DNA of 64,000 nt, from NCBI GenBank assembly GCA_013397115.1, contig VWZW01004616.1:810420-874419 (forward strand), read 5' to 3'. The translations under genes were made by a program, and so were the position numbers. Positions 27,040 to 40,200 of this stretch are shown in pieces. Every line of letters starts with the position of its first letter. The first letter of the stretch is position 1. Source of the stretch: Edolisoma coerulescens. Taxonomy: Eukaryota > Chordata > Aves > Passeriformes > Campephagidae. The notes beneath the pieces are model-generated. The model saw only the letters and a program-made list of their open reading frames with translations. It searched no databases and was not told the DNA's origin.

Positions 27040-27235
27040 GAAAAGACATTAGGAATAACTTTGCAGCATAATGGACAGCGAAGCTTTGGAACATATTTCC
27101 CATGGAGCCCATAGAGTTTCCATCACTTCAGGTCTGTAGGAAGGGATTGGACAAGCGCCCGTCAGCAATTACTTAGCTCTCCCTGCCCAAGGGTATGGGA
27201 ATGGAGTGGACAGTCATTCTGCTCTCCTTCTACAA
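27040..27235 (+). mobile_element. Very old CR1 3' fragment
   Basis: The order of short matches follows the 3' non-coding region of CR1: ATTAGGAATAACTTTGCAGC, GAAGCTTTGGAACATATTTC, then a counterpart of the CCATCTCTGGAGGTTTTCAAG segment (CCATCACTTCAGGTCTGTAG), then GGATTGGACAAGCGC and a final GGAGTGGACAGTCATTCT in place of the usual TGGACTAGATGATC. Identity is low, so this is an ancient insertion, and no open reading frame is involved. Chance similarity is unlikely because five segments occur in the right order and spacing, but a repeat-masking alignment would settle it. Confidence 0.6.
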
Positions 27236-30219
27236 TGGCAACGCGTGTTCGTCCAGAAACAAATAGGACAGAGGTTTCATGTGGTGTTCTCATCAATGAT
27301 CTCATTGCTGAAAAGGTCCTGAATAAGCAAGAGGATTATTTTAATGAGTGTAAAACATTAAAGTAGCTGAGCTAAGTCAATAAATATTCTTTAAAAGTTG
27401 TTAGAATTCATTCTGTGTGATGGGATCCTTAGGGAAATTTTGCTCACATGCTTGATTAAGCATCCTAGATTCTAAATAGGCTTTTGAATGGGTTCAGTTG
27501 AAAATCATGAAGTATGGTGAGGTTAGAAGAGACTTGGGGCCATATTTTATGAAATGAGCCTGACGTTTATGTAAGTGGCCAACTAATCTGAGGAAACAAT
27601 TCATCAGGTTTTTCCTTTGCCTCTCTCCTATGTCCTTATTTGAGGGGAAAAAAGCTGATGTGATCCAGATGGATTGAGCATGCTAGTCAGATTATCCCTG
27701 TGGATGCCCTTCATCTGCTCACACTGCTTAGTCAAAAAAATCATCTGGCACACCATATCGCATTCAGAAAAGCAGGAAAATGTATACAGGTCATCTATAA
27801 TTGAATCTTTTTTCTGAATCAAAAATAAGCAGGATAGGTGACTTTTTAGGTGAGGATAGCTAAATATAATGTTCAAATATTGGCTGTGATATCTAAAGAA
27901 GAAAGGTTTGTGATTCCCTGTTATTTTAAAATACCTGATATATTAAAAAATGACATCTAAAAATCATTTATGGGTAGTTTATTTTATTTGTCCTCTTCTC
28001 TCTTCATCCTTCCAATCAAAATTGTACACAAGTCTCTGAAAGCAGCTGCCTAAAGAAATCTTTGTTTGCAGATTTCATATGGCCTCACATCTCAGATTTT
28101 ATCTTGCTCTTACCTGGAGCTAGGTATTTTTTCCTATATAACCTCTAAGAAATGCTGATCAATGAGAGAGATATCAGGGTTTTTTCTTAGTATTTATACC
28201 CTGAAAAAAAAAATTATTTCTTGATCTTGGGGGCAAGAAACCAGCTGTTGGCCTTTTATGCATTTATACTATTTTAGGTACTAAATTTAATTTTAAAGTG
28301 CCAACAGAATAATGTCATAACCTGTACTGAATGAATTGTTGTCTCTTTCAGAAGGGCTGGCTTGGACCATTGGATCCTCAAATGACGTAAAACTAAGCAC
28401 CTCTATAGCTTAGATCATAGCTATAGTATTTTACACCAGCAAAGAAGGTAGTGCAGTTTATACTATATAAAAGTAAAAATAAAAGTGAAACTATTTGTGC
28501 TTGTATTTGAATATCTGTCTCACAATGGATGAAACCTTGAGAACTTGAAATACTCCAAGATTACCTGATTGTGTGCATTTTTTCCCACTTGATGCCAAAT
28601 AACATTGCTGGCTCTGAACAGAGTGGTTTGTCTGCTCCTCTGGGAAGGCGGCCTGTCTGGCTCTGCTGGGGCAAAAACCAGTTTGATCCATCCAATCTCC
28701 TTTCAGAGAAGAGCCCCCTGGAAATGATGGGGGTTGACCTAAGATTGCAGGTATCTGTTCTGCCATTTTTGGCTTGGCATTCATTGAGGACACTGTCAAG
28801 AGCAGTTGCTCCAGACTTGATAGGACCCTTGGCAGACGTGCTGAATTGCTATATGTTTCTGGGGGATAGAAGAAGTCTAACCAAATGCAACAGCTATTAT
28901 TGAAGTTAATAGCTTTTTCCTTCTCTGTAGTTCTACAGGACACGTGTCTATACATCAGGTTTAAGAGTTTAATTCCTCCATTAGCACTGCATGGCTTAAA
29001 GATAAAAGGCTGAAGGAGACTTTCTGGTCCAGTGAAACTGCACGTGTGGCTTTTCATTAAAACCTAAGAGGATGTGCCAGCAGAAGGCTGATTAACTCAT
29101 GGGCATAGTTTTATGATAAGGATTTGCTAGAACACTGTGATCTCTGGGAGAGGGATCACAACAGGTTGTAGGAGAATGAATTTATGTGAGTGCTCGAAGT
29201 TGAGCACTGGAAGGTGTAGGTCACTGAATATCCTGTCTGAGGCCTCGGGAGACAGGAGGACACTGCAAAGCAGAGACATTTACTCCAAGGAAGTGGCCTG
29301 GACAGTAGAGTCAAGCATCATCAGTTTGCAGAGCAATGAACACTTCAGAGTTCAAAAGCTGTGCAGCATCCAGACCCTCACAGGGATAAGGTGGGGCTGT
29401 CAGACCTTAAACATGTGCTTAATTTTAAGAATGGAAACAATCCCTTTGACTATGTGGTTAGAGTGCACTCCAGCCCAGCTTGCTGCTGCTGAACAGGCAG
29501 ACCAGAGGGGAACAGTGCCTCACCACCACTGCTACTCACTGGATAGTGGCATATCTGGGTGTGGCTGGGCTGGCACCGATATTGTGCACCAGTTGTGCCT
29601 CCCTGCCTCCTGTAAACACACAGCAATATACAGGAGCGTTGCTGCAACAACACAGTGGTTTAGTTCAAAAAGCAAGCCTGCTGGCACGCTGAAGAGGTAA
29701 TCTCCCCTCTCTCCCCTATTTGTCTTTTATCTGGAGGGAACCATGCCAGTCAGTATGTTGTAGATTATTCAGATCCTGGCAGGAACATTCAAAGTGAAAA
29801 GGCAAGTGAATAGGGGTGGAAGGGGAAGGCTTTGATTCAAACATACTCTTTATTCTTTTTACTGGGTTCCAAGAGCTCTTGTGATCTGAGTGAAAGCTGT
29901 TATTACTCGAACCTTTATTCCAGGTCCTCCAGACCTTTCTCTACACCTGGAAATAGGATGAGTGGAAGTTCTATTACCTCACTTACATACCTAAAATTAG
30001 CCATCTAAGCCCAGGTCAGTCCTCTCAAGTCTCCTGGGGAGAAAATGCCTCCTTCAGGTGTAATTCTTCGTGCCTTAAGGCACCTGGATACCCACCTTTC
30101 TTCACTGGGTGTAGAAGAATGCTTGGGGGTATAGAGATTTGGGTGCTCAGTGTTTCAGAGCACTGTGCTTTTAAGTGTCTGAAGTTAATAAGATATTTTC
30201 CTTACTAAAATGTGGTAGA
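27236..30219. other. Gene-free stretch holding the two longest chance ORFs
   Basis: Holds the two longest open frames of the window: 28491-29057 on the minus strand (188 codons) and 29176-29700 on the plus strand (174 codons from its first ATG). Neither shows a recognisable domain, transmembrane pattern or coding-like composition. In 64 kb of random sequence about one frame of this length is expected, so I do not call genes here. Confidence 0.5.
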
Positions 30220-30400
30220 AAAATATCAGTAGACATGCTGGATCAGACCCAAATTTCACCTACACAGACGGACTATTATGTGCCTATATCCAATGGCAGT
30301 GTCTGGGAAGGACACAGAAGCGGGGTGAGAGTTCGGAATACTTTCATTCCACTGTAATTCCTCACTTGGTACTTTAAGTCAGCAGGATCCTCAACCTAAT
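30220..30400 (-). mobile_element. Candidate ancient CR1/L3-like 3' end
   Basis: The stretch ACATGCTGGATCAGACCCAA at about 30233 resembles the CATACTGGGTCAGACCAA signature found, in antisense, near the 3' end of ancient CR1-type LINEs widespread in turtles, crocodiles and birds. Downstream bases keep a weak likeness in order (AATGGCAGTGTCTGGGAAGG, then a GGTACTTTAAGTCAGCAGGA segment). Nothing is coding. The call rests on remembered consensus and short matches, so it is tentative. Confidence 0.4.
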
Positions 30401-33400
30401 CTTTCATGGAGAAGTTAAAAATCAGTAATCCCAAGACAGAAACTGTTTGCCCCCAATTCTGCTTTCAAGTACCTGTTTCTAATATTAATTCAGAGGCCCA
30501 TGAGTAGCTTTGCATGCAGCCTGAATGCAACTTGCAACCCTAGTGACAGTGCTAAACCACATATTGCTTTTTGATTCATTTGGCTTTTAAGATTAATTAA
30601 GAAATTAAGATAAAAGTTGTATAGTTAAAATGAGAACAAACTGAAAAAACAGGTATTAAAAAAGGGTACAGCCAGTAATGTTTACAAGGCTGCTTAAAAA
30701 GGTCAATTCCAGCCATCATGTGCACAGATGCATCCCCACTCAATAACGCTAATTTGAAGGAGGCTTGAATTTAATCCTGCATGATCCTGATCCCTACATT
30801 TCCTTTCCACGTCACTAAGCAGCTCCATATTCCACTGCTTATACACCGTGAACATTTACCACCTGTGCACTCCATCTTCACGCTGTGTGACTCCACACTG
30901 CTGCTTGAACCTTCCCAATATCTGCAGTAAGGGATTTTAATTCCCCCACCTAGACTTCATGTTAACACTTTCAGCAGTATCTCTGCTTCTCTCCCTTACT
31001 CTCTGTGGGTGAGCCCAAGAGCTGGAGAAGGGAGGCAGCAGAGAAGGGAGGCAGCCAGCATCTCAGTGATGGTTGATCTCATGCTGCTCTGTCTAAAGGG
31101 CAACTTAGCTGCAAATTCTGTTGGTGTGACTTGTCAGCATCCAAATGGTTCAGATATAAGAATGAACATTATCTTCTTTTTATCTCCAGGAGTCAACACA
31201 GGACTGTTTAAGGGTTTTGCTTGCCAGAATTCCCCAAGTTTCAGTACAAAGTCAGATGTGGACTTTAATGTTACTTCATTTATCAAATATACTTGGAGTT
31301 TATCTTGTCATCTGCATTTTTTTTCTTACCTCTTGCCTCCTTTTTTTCCTCATTAAGGTTCTAAAATCTGCTTTATATGGCAGGTCTAGAACCCACATTT
31401 CTTGTTGGATGACATTTCTTCAAGCTAAGTGAAGAAACTGTGTTATACTCAAGCGAATCATCTAAAGGTAGTTTATCCAGTATAGCAGAGCCTGTCAGCT
31501 GACACAGAAGTGGTGTGTCAGGTTTGGACACAGAACTGCTGGAGCAACACAAGCCAACTCTCCTTTTATCTGTTACAGCTTCCCCTTTGTAAGCTGAAGA
31601 TGTTTATGTGCAACATAAGTGTATATGTGCATCATAAACATTCAGACATCTGCTGGGGAAAGCAATTGTACTGAAAATTACTATAACATGTTTGGGATTC
31701 ACAGTTTTCATATCATCTAGAAAACTGGAGTCCTCAAAGCAAGGACCTCTGTACAAAGGTTTTATCCAGTGTTCAGATTTGAGTGTGTGAAAAACAGAAG
31801 TTGGGGACACCATGAACAGATAATTCCTATGTACTAATTCTTTAGTCTCTGTTGAATGAAAATCAACAATCCTTTAATTTCACACAGACATATTCATCTG
31901 GAGTTCTTCTCCTCATCTTGTTTAAGTCTTTTTTGCCAAGAATTGTAGGGAAAAGACAGAAAATGTAACAAGGTCCAAAAAACTTATCCCGAAATGAAAA
32001 CAAACTTTTCTTTCCCACATTCCTCATCCCCCCAGAAAATTCATCTATCCATTACAAAATTAAGTAAACTATCATTTTCTATTTTTGCTCTTGCAAAAAT
32101 AAGAAGAGCAGGGTGAGGGGTAGAGGAAGGGTAGAGGGTATCTACACGCAACTGGAGGAGTGGACAAAGAAACTTAGGCCATATGTCTGGAAAGATTTTT
32201 CACTCTTCCAGTGAGAGATGTGTAAAAGAGGCCTCTCCAAGACCAAGAACAGCAGGATGTTCTCATCTGTGAAGGATCCTCCCCAGTGCGATGTTAGTGC
32301 AGAGCAGGGTTCTCTGTGTGCGGGCTGGACTGCCTTCCCACACCCCACGTCCCCCCGCAGGGTGTGCAGCCAGGCCTCCCAGGCTCTGTGATAGGGCAGG
32401 GGATGGTGGCCGTAAGGGTAGTGTGACTTTTGGCACAGGCTCTACAAGTCTGCCTGAACCCCCTGTGCCTTCCTGGGGGGCCCCTCAGGCTGTGTCCCCC
32501 AAGCTCATTCTGCTCTTCAGTGAGCTGGACTAAACTTTCCTGGCTGGGACATAGGGACACTTAGACAAATGCATGTCCAAAGCCAATAGTCCCAGGCAAG
32601 CATGGAGCTTGGTACTGCTGAAGTGAGGCCTTCAATACATTACAGTGAGGGTAGGATCCACCTCACCTAAGAGCTGAACGAGTTGGTCAGGCTGCCTTCA
32701 CACAGAGAGAAATGGGCACAGCTTCACTCCTCCTAAAACAGATGACTTGCCCTGGGAAAATGCACTGTGGACATCTAAGGCAAGGAGAAACAAAACCAGG
32801 TCTAGAAACCCAGCTTTTCACATCTGTTTCCTAAAACTGTAGCTGGAGTTTGCACTCATTGATCCATGTTACACTGGATTCAGTCCATCCGTTTTCGACC
32901 AGCACAGACTCCAAGTGGAGGAAATGTGTTACAAAAAACCCAGTTCAACACACTTTGATCATTCTTATTCTCAACCACTTCCGATTTTTATGCTATTATT
33001 TAAAATTGTAAGCATGGAGGAGCAGGAAACTGAGTGTCACATCAAGTACATGAGATCACAAGAGCGACAGCAGAAACCTCTTGAAACCTTACTGGTGTCT
33101 GAAACTAGGCACCTGTTTCTCTGAAATTAACAGGTTTGTTTATAAACAAGGCATCTCTGTTTACATACAATCTCTAAAGAAATATTATAAATATATTTAG
33201 GTTATAGTTAATTGACTCTATGTAGCTAGGATCTCTCTGTCCTTCTCAGTTAGAAGCAGTGAGTTCCTCTCTTTGAGCTGTTTATAAACTCATCTCAAAG
33301 AATTAAGCCCCCTTCACAAGGCATCTGCCTTTGCTGCACGTATATGTACCACATGAACAAAACCAGTAATCACGAAATTCACTTGGAGATTGATCACTTT

Positions 33401-36400
33401 TCATAAAAACACACATCATAAAAATAAACAGTAAGTATTTGTGGAAGAAGTTTACATTCTTATTTTTTCAAGTGTAAATAAATTAAATTGAAAGAGGCTA
33501 TTACATTACAACTGGCAAGCTGTTCTCTTAATCCCTCATGCTTCCGTGACTACAGATCCCAAAGAGCAAGAACAGACACAGGGCACTAACAGCCTCCCAG
33601 CTGGCATCTCATGTGCAAATGTACACCTGCGGATATAACCCTTGTGTAAAGAATATTTTATTTACAGAGCTTGCTTGGTCCCCTGAGCCAAGCCAAGGTC
33701 TGTACTGGGGCATAATGGGCATGTTTTATATCACATCCCGTTTCTCAATGGACTTGCATGGGATACCCACCCAAGTCAGGAAAAAACCTCTACTGACCTC
33801 AGCTCAGGTCAGAGCTCTACATTCTGCTGGAGATGGTGATACATGACTTCTTGACTTTTCCCTCTCCAAATTTTTATAGTTTTAATTTATTTTTGCATCT
33901 TACAAAAGCCATGTATCCAAACATGTTTGTGGCAGTAATATTTTTATAAGTACTGCCTGTAACATGTTAACATGGCAGAGAACTAAACTGGCCTTTGAAG
34001 GACTTGGTCAAAAACCTCTTTTCCACATTTTATCTATGTTACAACTTCACAGGTCCATTGCAGATCTTAATTCAGGAAGTGTTTGCTCCACTTGTTCTGT
34101 TTTGAAAGATGTGGAACAAACATTTCGGTGAGAATTCAAGACAAACAGTAGAAATGCTGCTCATGGTTTTCATTTTTCAGAGCTTTCATGGTCATACCCA
34201 AAGGGTGTTGCAAGATAAACTGAGGTCCTTGAGGCTGACAACCTTCTTTAACTTGGGTCTTAAATCTTATATCTCATTGCATAGTTCAGGCAACAAAAAT
34301 CTATTTCAAAATCAGATCTATAGTGCTGGTGGAGTCAAATACCAGCACTAGTGATTACTTGCTCAGGCAAAGGAAGCCATGCCTAAGTTAGGCAGCTCAC
34401 TTGAAAACTGTGAACACGGGTTTTTGTATGCATTGCACATGTCTTTATTCTCTGAGAAGTTTCCAGCATCCTCAGGTAGAAAGCACAGCAACAGCAATCC
34501 CTGAAAAACTGGCAGGAAGGAAACTACTATTTTGCCAAATAAAAAGGGTGATAAGTGCATGTTGTAATTAATAGAAAAAAATGTTTTGCAGTTTAGTCCC
34601 CTCCAAGTCAACACCACACTTCAGCTCTTTTAGCTGATAAGGTATATATAATTAGGCTTTGTCTTCCATCACTGCATATAATTATCTCATAGATAGTACA
34701 TGGCTGTCTTATTTTCTAGTGGGATTAGCACCATCCTGCCAGTGAACAGAAATGACCCCTCCAAGTGCTGCTCAGTCCTCACATCTATTAGCAAACACCT
34801 CCTAGAGAATGCTATTCCAATGGCATTTGTTTTGGAACTGCCTGCACAGAAATACTTTTGCCTATCAAAGGGTTAGGGCTTACTGCATTATTATAGCTCT
34901 GAATTTGCACAAAAAATTGATGCTTGCTGACCAGTATTTTCTTTTTTTTTTTTTGAGATTTTCACCAACAAAGATACACAATGGATTTATTTAGATTGTG
35001 TATCATTTGATTTTTATATAATAAATAGAAACCACATAGACACATCCATACACACTCTAAAATTCCCTTTCGTTTTGGCTTATAACAGAGCAGTGTGCAA
35101 TGTAAAAAAGTTCTCAGGCCATGTTAGGAGACCTGAACCACTGCCCACACATTACAGGCTGAAAGGATCCTGTGTTGTAGGGTGTTGGGCACCTTCCACC
35201 CGCCACCTTCCTGTGCACCATCCCATCAGCCAAGCCACCTCAGCTCCCTCTTGGCCTGTGTCAGTGCCGGACCTGCACACCAAGGCTCCTGCTCCCACGG
35301 CTCTCCATCTGCCTCTGTCAGGACACAGCTGCAGGGAGCACCAGCTCATGAATGCGGAAAATGGCACAAGGCTCATGCTGTCCCTCTGTCAGTCTGCCAG
35401 GCACTGGCACCCATGGCCATGGCGCAACAGGAGCCAGGCTTTGTAAACACAGCCTTGCAGCACTCAAGAGCAAGGAAGGCATGCAGGGTGCAAAGAGCCC
35501 TCACTGTTCTCTGCATTATCCCCAATACCCTATTCCCATCTGCCAGCAGATGGCACTCATCATATGTTTGACTCATCCACAACCCAGGTGCACCTTCCAG
35601 AGCACAGTGAACAAAGGTGGGACACTCACTATCCTCCCGTCGTGGGCCGTTCGTTGCCTTTCACTCAGTTTTATCTCACAGTAAGGGCTATGTTTTCAGC
35701 AGGGTCCATACTCCAAGGGAAACTAGAAAGGTGAGGAACTGATGGACAGAAATGTCCCTTGGTGGCTGTGGCATGGGCTGCAGGGAGGCTGGGACAACCA
35801 TCTGTCCATGTATTAGGAGCTGCCAGCCATGGCACCCCACCTCCAAGCTCTACACACCCATCCCACTGCTGAAGTAACCCTGGGAAAAGGCCCATGGCGT
35901 GAGAGGTGGCCAGTGTGGCAGGTATTGGTGAAGGGAGACCACTCCTCCCAAGAAGGGTGTGTACCAGCTAACTGCTGGGCTTGGACCAGCTGCACACACA
36001 GATGGCAAGAGATTTATCCTGCATCAAAGCACATCTTTTGGAAAAATACCCAATCTCTCCTTCAAGAGGTTGGGCAATAAAAAATCTGCACTATAGTTAC
36101 CTTCTTGCTTCAAAAAGTAGGGACTTATTTATTTCAAGTATGAATTGGCCTGCTTCCAACTTCCCGTAATTGGATTTTGTTATACCTCACCAGAAAGGCT
36201 GAATAAGCTGATCTGCCATCACAAGGATCACGTCCAACCTTCAGACTTCTGTAGCTTCTGCAGAACAGTTTTGGCTGTTCTGCTTTCTTCTCTCAGGGAT
36301 GCTTTGGATGCACACAGAGCCCAGCCACTGTTGCACTGCCATGGGCCACCTGCCATCTGTCCCCATTTCTGCAGTGCCACCACACAGACATGGCACAGTG

Positions 36401-36939
36401 CCCTGGCAGGGTCACCTGGATGCCCTTGTCTCCACTGGCCCTTCAATACTGTGGTATGGAGAGTACTGCCCACTCGCTCTTGGTTTCTGAAGCAGGAAAC
36501 TTCTTGTTCAGTTTTCACAAGAAACATCCTGAGTGGAGGGACATTGATAAGAACATCTGACCCCCATGAAAAGAAAATTTTAAAACAAAAACCAGAAAGT
36601 TTTCTGGACCTCCTTTAGGAAAACTGAAGAAACTTCACTTTTTAAAGACAAAGTACTGAAGACCTGAATCACCTCAACTCCTTTCCTACAGCAATTGCTT
36701 TACCAGAAGGCACGTTTTGCTATATGCAGCAGTGGGTTGGAGAAGAAGCAGATCATACAGCTATCTGGGGCAGCAAGCCCTGTATGATGTGTGCTAATCC
36801 TTGCTAATATTTTTAGGAGCTAGAGGAATCCCGGCATTTAAAAAGGTGCTGGTTAATTGTAGCTAGACCTGGAGCAACAGGAAACTCGTGTCCATCCCTA
36901 CAGTTTACATTTTGCTTCCTGAGTTGCGTCTCTTTTCCA
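30401..36939. other. Gene-free stretch, nothing recognised
   Basis: Mostly A/T-rich DNA with G/C-richer islands at 32.3-32.6 kb and 35.1-36.0 kb, where chance reading frames of up to 157 codons occur on both strands. A poly(T) run lies at 34942-34954. No exon, RNA gene or transposon was recognised. Confidence 0.55.
34942..34954. repeat. Poly(T), 13 bases
   Basis: A plain T homopolymer. No retrocopy body was recognised beside it on the minus strand. Confidence 0.75.
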
Positions 36940-37250
36940 TCAGTTCACACCTCTGCTTCAAGTTGTCAAGATCATTGTGAACAGTTACCCTGTCTTCCAG
37001 TATTTTGGAAAGTTTGCACCAGATTTAAATTTAATAAGCATGCTCTTTCTTTCATCTTTCTGATCATTGAGGAAGACAGTGAATACTGCTTTCCACAGGA
37101 GAGGTCTATTTGTGTACCCAACTTCCAATGCAGTGTTGCACCACTGACAGCTACTCCTTGAATATGGCTTCCAAACCAGTTTTGCAATTGCTTGGTTCCT
37201 ATTTGCCAAGCTGTCTTACAAGAATATCTTGCAAAACACTAGGAGAAAAC
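36940..37250 (-). mobile_element. Ancient CR1 LINE fragment from the reverse transcriptase region
   Basis: Read on the minus strand, the segment follows the CR1 reverse transcriptase around its catalytic core. It has SMLIKF in place of the segment just before FADDT, then a leucine/lysine-poor degraded linker, then LEDRVTVHNDLDNLKQRCE at about 36945-37000 in the neighbouring frame. Upstream on the same strand, CCATATTCAAGGAGTAGCTG and nearby bases match the part of ancient CR1s coding for the segment after motif A (KPYS.SSCQWC). The ADDT residues appear to be deleted between SMLIKF and the following KSGAN. Frames are shifted several times. This is a much older insertion than the 43-45 kb copy. 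Confidence 0.7.
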
Positions 37251-40200
37251 CTTACAAAGCCATGATGTATTGCATCTGTGATTCACCTCCTTCTCAAGAC
37301 CTGTCATTCTCTCCTTGAAAGGATGAGGAGTGGTTTGAAATTATTTGTCTTTGAGATATCTCTCTTAATTGCTCATGTACCCCATATAGGAGGTAGAAAA
37401 GTGCTTTCCTTCTATTTTCTTTACCAGATCCCCTCAAAGTTCAATAAGCAGACCCAAGTAATTGTGTTAATGCTGCAGAATTTTTTTATCTGGACAACCA
37501 GCTCTCTTGATGGTCTGTGGATTCCATGCTGTCTGTTCCCATCTGCTGCTTTGTTTGTCTGTTAGTCCCACCCACTTCCTTGCTGTGGGGCTCCCCAGCC
37601 TAAGGGCTACCAGCATGCTCCATATACTGTGTGCTGGCAGTGAGCACAAGGGAATTACAATCTTGCAACTGCTGAAGTGGCTTTTTACTGAAAGGAAAAC
37701 GCCTCCACAGATGCTACGAGCAAGCTAGCACTCAGAGCAAGTACATGCAAGCTGACTTCCTATTTCCCAATAAACCAATCCCATTTTGTCCCACCCTTGA
37801 AGACTCCATGCAAGCTGTTGCGTTCTAGAGGGGGGGAGTTCAGAAACCCAAGTCTGAGTGCCTTCCAGGCTGGGGTGGCCTCATATTGAGGTCCCTTGAT
37901 TTGAACCAGCTCATCTGGTATTTGGCTTCATTTCACACCATCCATCTGTGCATGGTTGAGAGAGTTTGTTCATAGGAACCAAGACAGTCCTAATAAATCA
38001 TATTATTTGCTATGGAAATACTCAGTAGCTTCAGAGTTGTACAGACGGTTATGAAGGGAGGCTGCGAAGCTGACGCCTAAATAAATAGCCCTCTTAAATA
38101 TTTCACTCAGTTCCTTGGGATGGCTCGGGTTCAGCAGTGAGTAGTTTTACAGCCACTTCATAAGAGAGGAGGGAGGAAAACAGTAATTAAACTATCTCCT
38201 TTTGGCAGCACAGCCCCTGTCGCTCAAACTAACGAGGAAGTTTGGTGCCAGACAGGAAAGCACATGGGAGCATAGGGTCTGCAGCACTCCCCTGGCATGC
38301 CCTGTCTTCAGATACCTTTAAAGGACAGGCTGTACCTGAACTGAATTCAGCCTCACATCTCTCCTGCCACATCTCCGAGTCTGAGGAGGAAGCAGGTGTT
38401 GGGGCTCTGAAGGAGAGAAAAGTCTCTAACATGCATACACACACACTTCCAGCTCTCTGGGAAACATCTCTGTGCAGCTAGTTTTGGCTGGACTCTCCAA
38501 TCTCACAATTATTTTATTTTTTAGAAGTTTTTGAGGCTCAGTAATTTGTGTTTCTCTCAGAGAGCTGCCGACATACTGAGAAATCTTGATCAGTTTCCAA
38601 GACCTGATGTTTCACTCATACTCTTCTAGCCCCCTCCTAGGCTGCTTCCAAATCAGCTATACCCCTGGCCAGTTCTGGGTTACAGCAGTGTTTTGGTGGC
38701 TACACAAACCGGTAGATATGGAGATATTGGAGATGTTGGACTGGGACACCAGTGGAGGCAAACCACTGCATGGACAGCCACTGGGGCTCTCTAGGGGCAC
38801 AGGGCATCACCACTTGGACAGTGTTTGGCTGAAGGGTGTTTGTGTCTGAGTTGTATGGGGCCCATGCCCGGGACCACAATCACCACCCATCACAGTAATG
38901 CTGACAGCATTCCCACAAGAATTTCCTCTTTGACTTTCCTTAGTTTACTAGTTCTGCCTGGAAGGCTTTTGTCTTTTGTCTTCACCCAGAAGTGTACACT
39001 GAGCTCAGGTCTGCTCTTTCCACTGGCATAAGACAACACCATTTACCAGCAGGGGCTTGAAGTGTTTTTTGCTTTCTGTTTGTGTTAGCAGCCAAGCCGG
39101 CAACGCTGGAACTTCAGCGAGGGAACTGAACCACCTTCTGCCACCTCTTCTCTTTCTTTCTCTGATATGCAGCTAAGCCCCAATGTCCAGAAGTCCTAGG
39201 GCAGATCAGTTTAGGAGATGATGGGAATTCAGAAATAATATAAGTCGTTGTCTGCTTTTGTTTCCTTTCCTCAAGGCTTTTGAGTCTTCAAGACTGTATT
39301 TTACTAGCCTGCATTGATCTGGATCCCCTTTTAATGAAGATCTAGGCCAGAATTCCCTCACTCTCATGGAACAGTGTCTTGAAAAAAATTACATTGGATA
39401 TTGCACTAAAGTAGTCGCTGCTCTTTCTGCTTCCTCTATTAATTTTTCACTGTGGAGCTGAGGGACACATTTGTGGAAGGTTAGTCACATTCTTCTAGTC
39501 AGCTGAGACCTCAGATATTTGTCATCATTGGCATGAATAAAGTTGGCTAAAATGAAAACCTTTGTTCTGAGATCTGCACCCAGCAAACCTGCCTAATTTA
39601 CTGCAACTGGCTTTCCTGCTAAAACAAAAGACAAAGAAGACAATGAGGTTTCCAACATTTCAGTAACACGTTTATCCAAAAGCACCAACCAGTTTTTGCT
39701 TTATGAGACATTAGCTTGTCTGTGACTAGCCCAGCACCCTCTATCATTACAACAGCCCAGTCAACACCCATGTATCCCAAATGACTCCTGTTTAAATCCA
39801 TACAGAGTAGGAATACTGGCTCTATTTCTTGGCTCCAGTCACAAGCTGTGTGGCTTTAGAGACATTTGAGCACCAATATTGGTTTTCAGTTTTGTTGTTG
39901 ATGCTTTCCAAAGAGTGTATATACAGTTAAACTGCCATTAAATGTAATATTTTTCAAATCTGTCTTGCTCATTACACTGTAAATTACAAGCTGAAACCAT
40001 ATCATCTATGAGAAGGCTGTGTGTCTTCTGGTGTTGGGTAATGGACCATGCTGAAGATACTTCCATATTGCCAAAAACAACAGCAAAACTAAGAGACAGT
40101 GTGTCACATTTCCCTTATAGATCCAGCTCTTCTCAAAAGCCTGGAAAATCACAAGAGTGAACAGCCACAAGAGTTAGTTTCATCAATGCTACTCATTTGA

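Noticed and set aside
28491..29057. 188-codon minus-strand open frame as a gene
   Set aside because: No recognisable domain, weak start context, no splice or promoter evidence, and about one frame of this length is expected by chance in 64 kb.
29137..29700. 187-codon plus-strand open frame as a gene
   Set aside because: Opens with GTG; the first ATG is at 29176. No domain or conserved-looking segment; chance length.
32735..32830. MIR-like match around CAGATGACTTGCCCTGGG
   Set aside because: Only one short segment is similar and the rest does not follow the MIR order.
36145..36618. 157-codon plus-strand open frame
   Set aside because: Located in G/C-richer DNA, overlapped by a minus-strand frame, with no domain or exon boundaries.
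16881..38087. Shared AGACGGTTATGAAG and CCTAAATAAATA in the same order near 16.9-17.0 kb and 38.04-38.09 kb
   Set aside because: Several 14-base matches are expected by chance in a window this size, and the spacing differs (123 against 33 bases), so no repeat family is implied.
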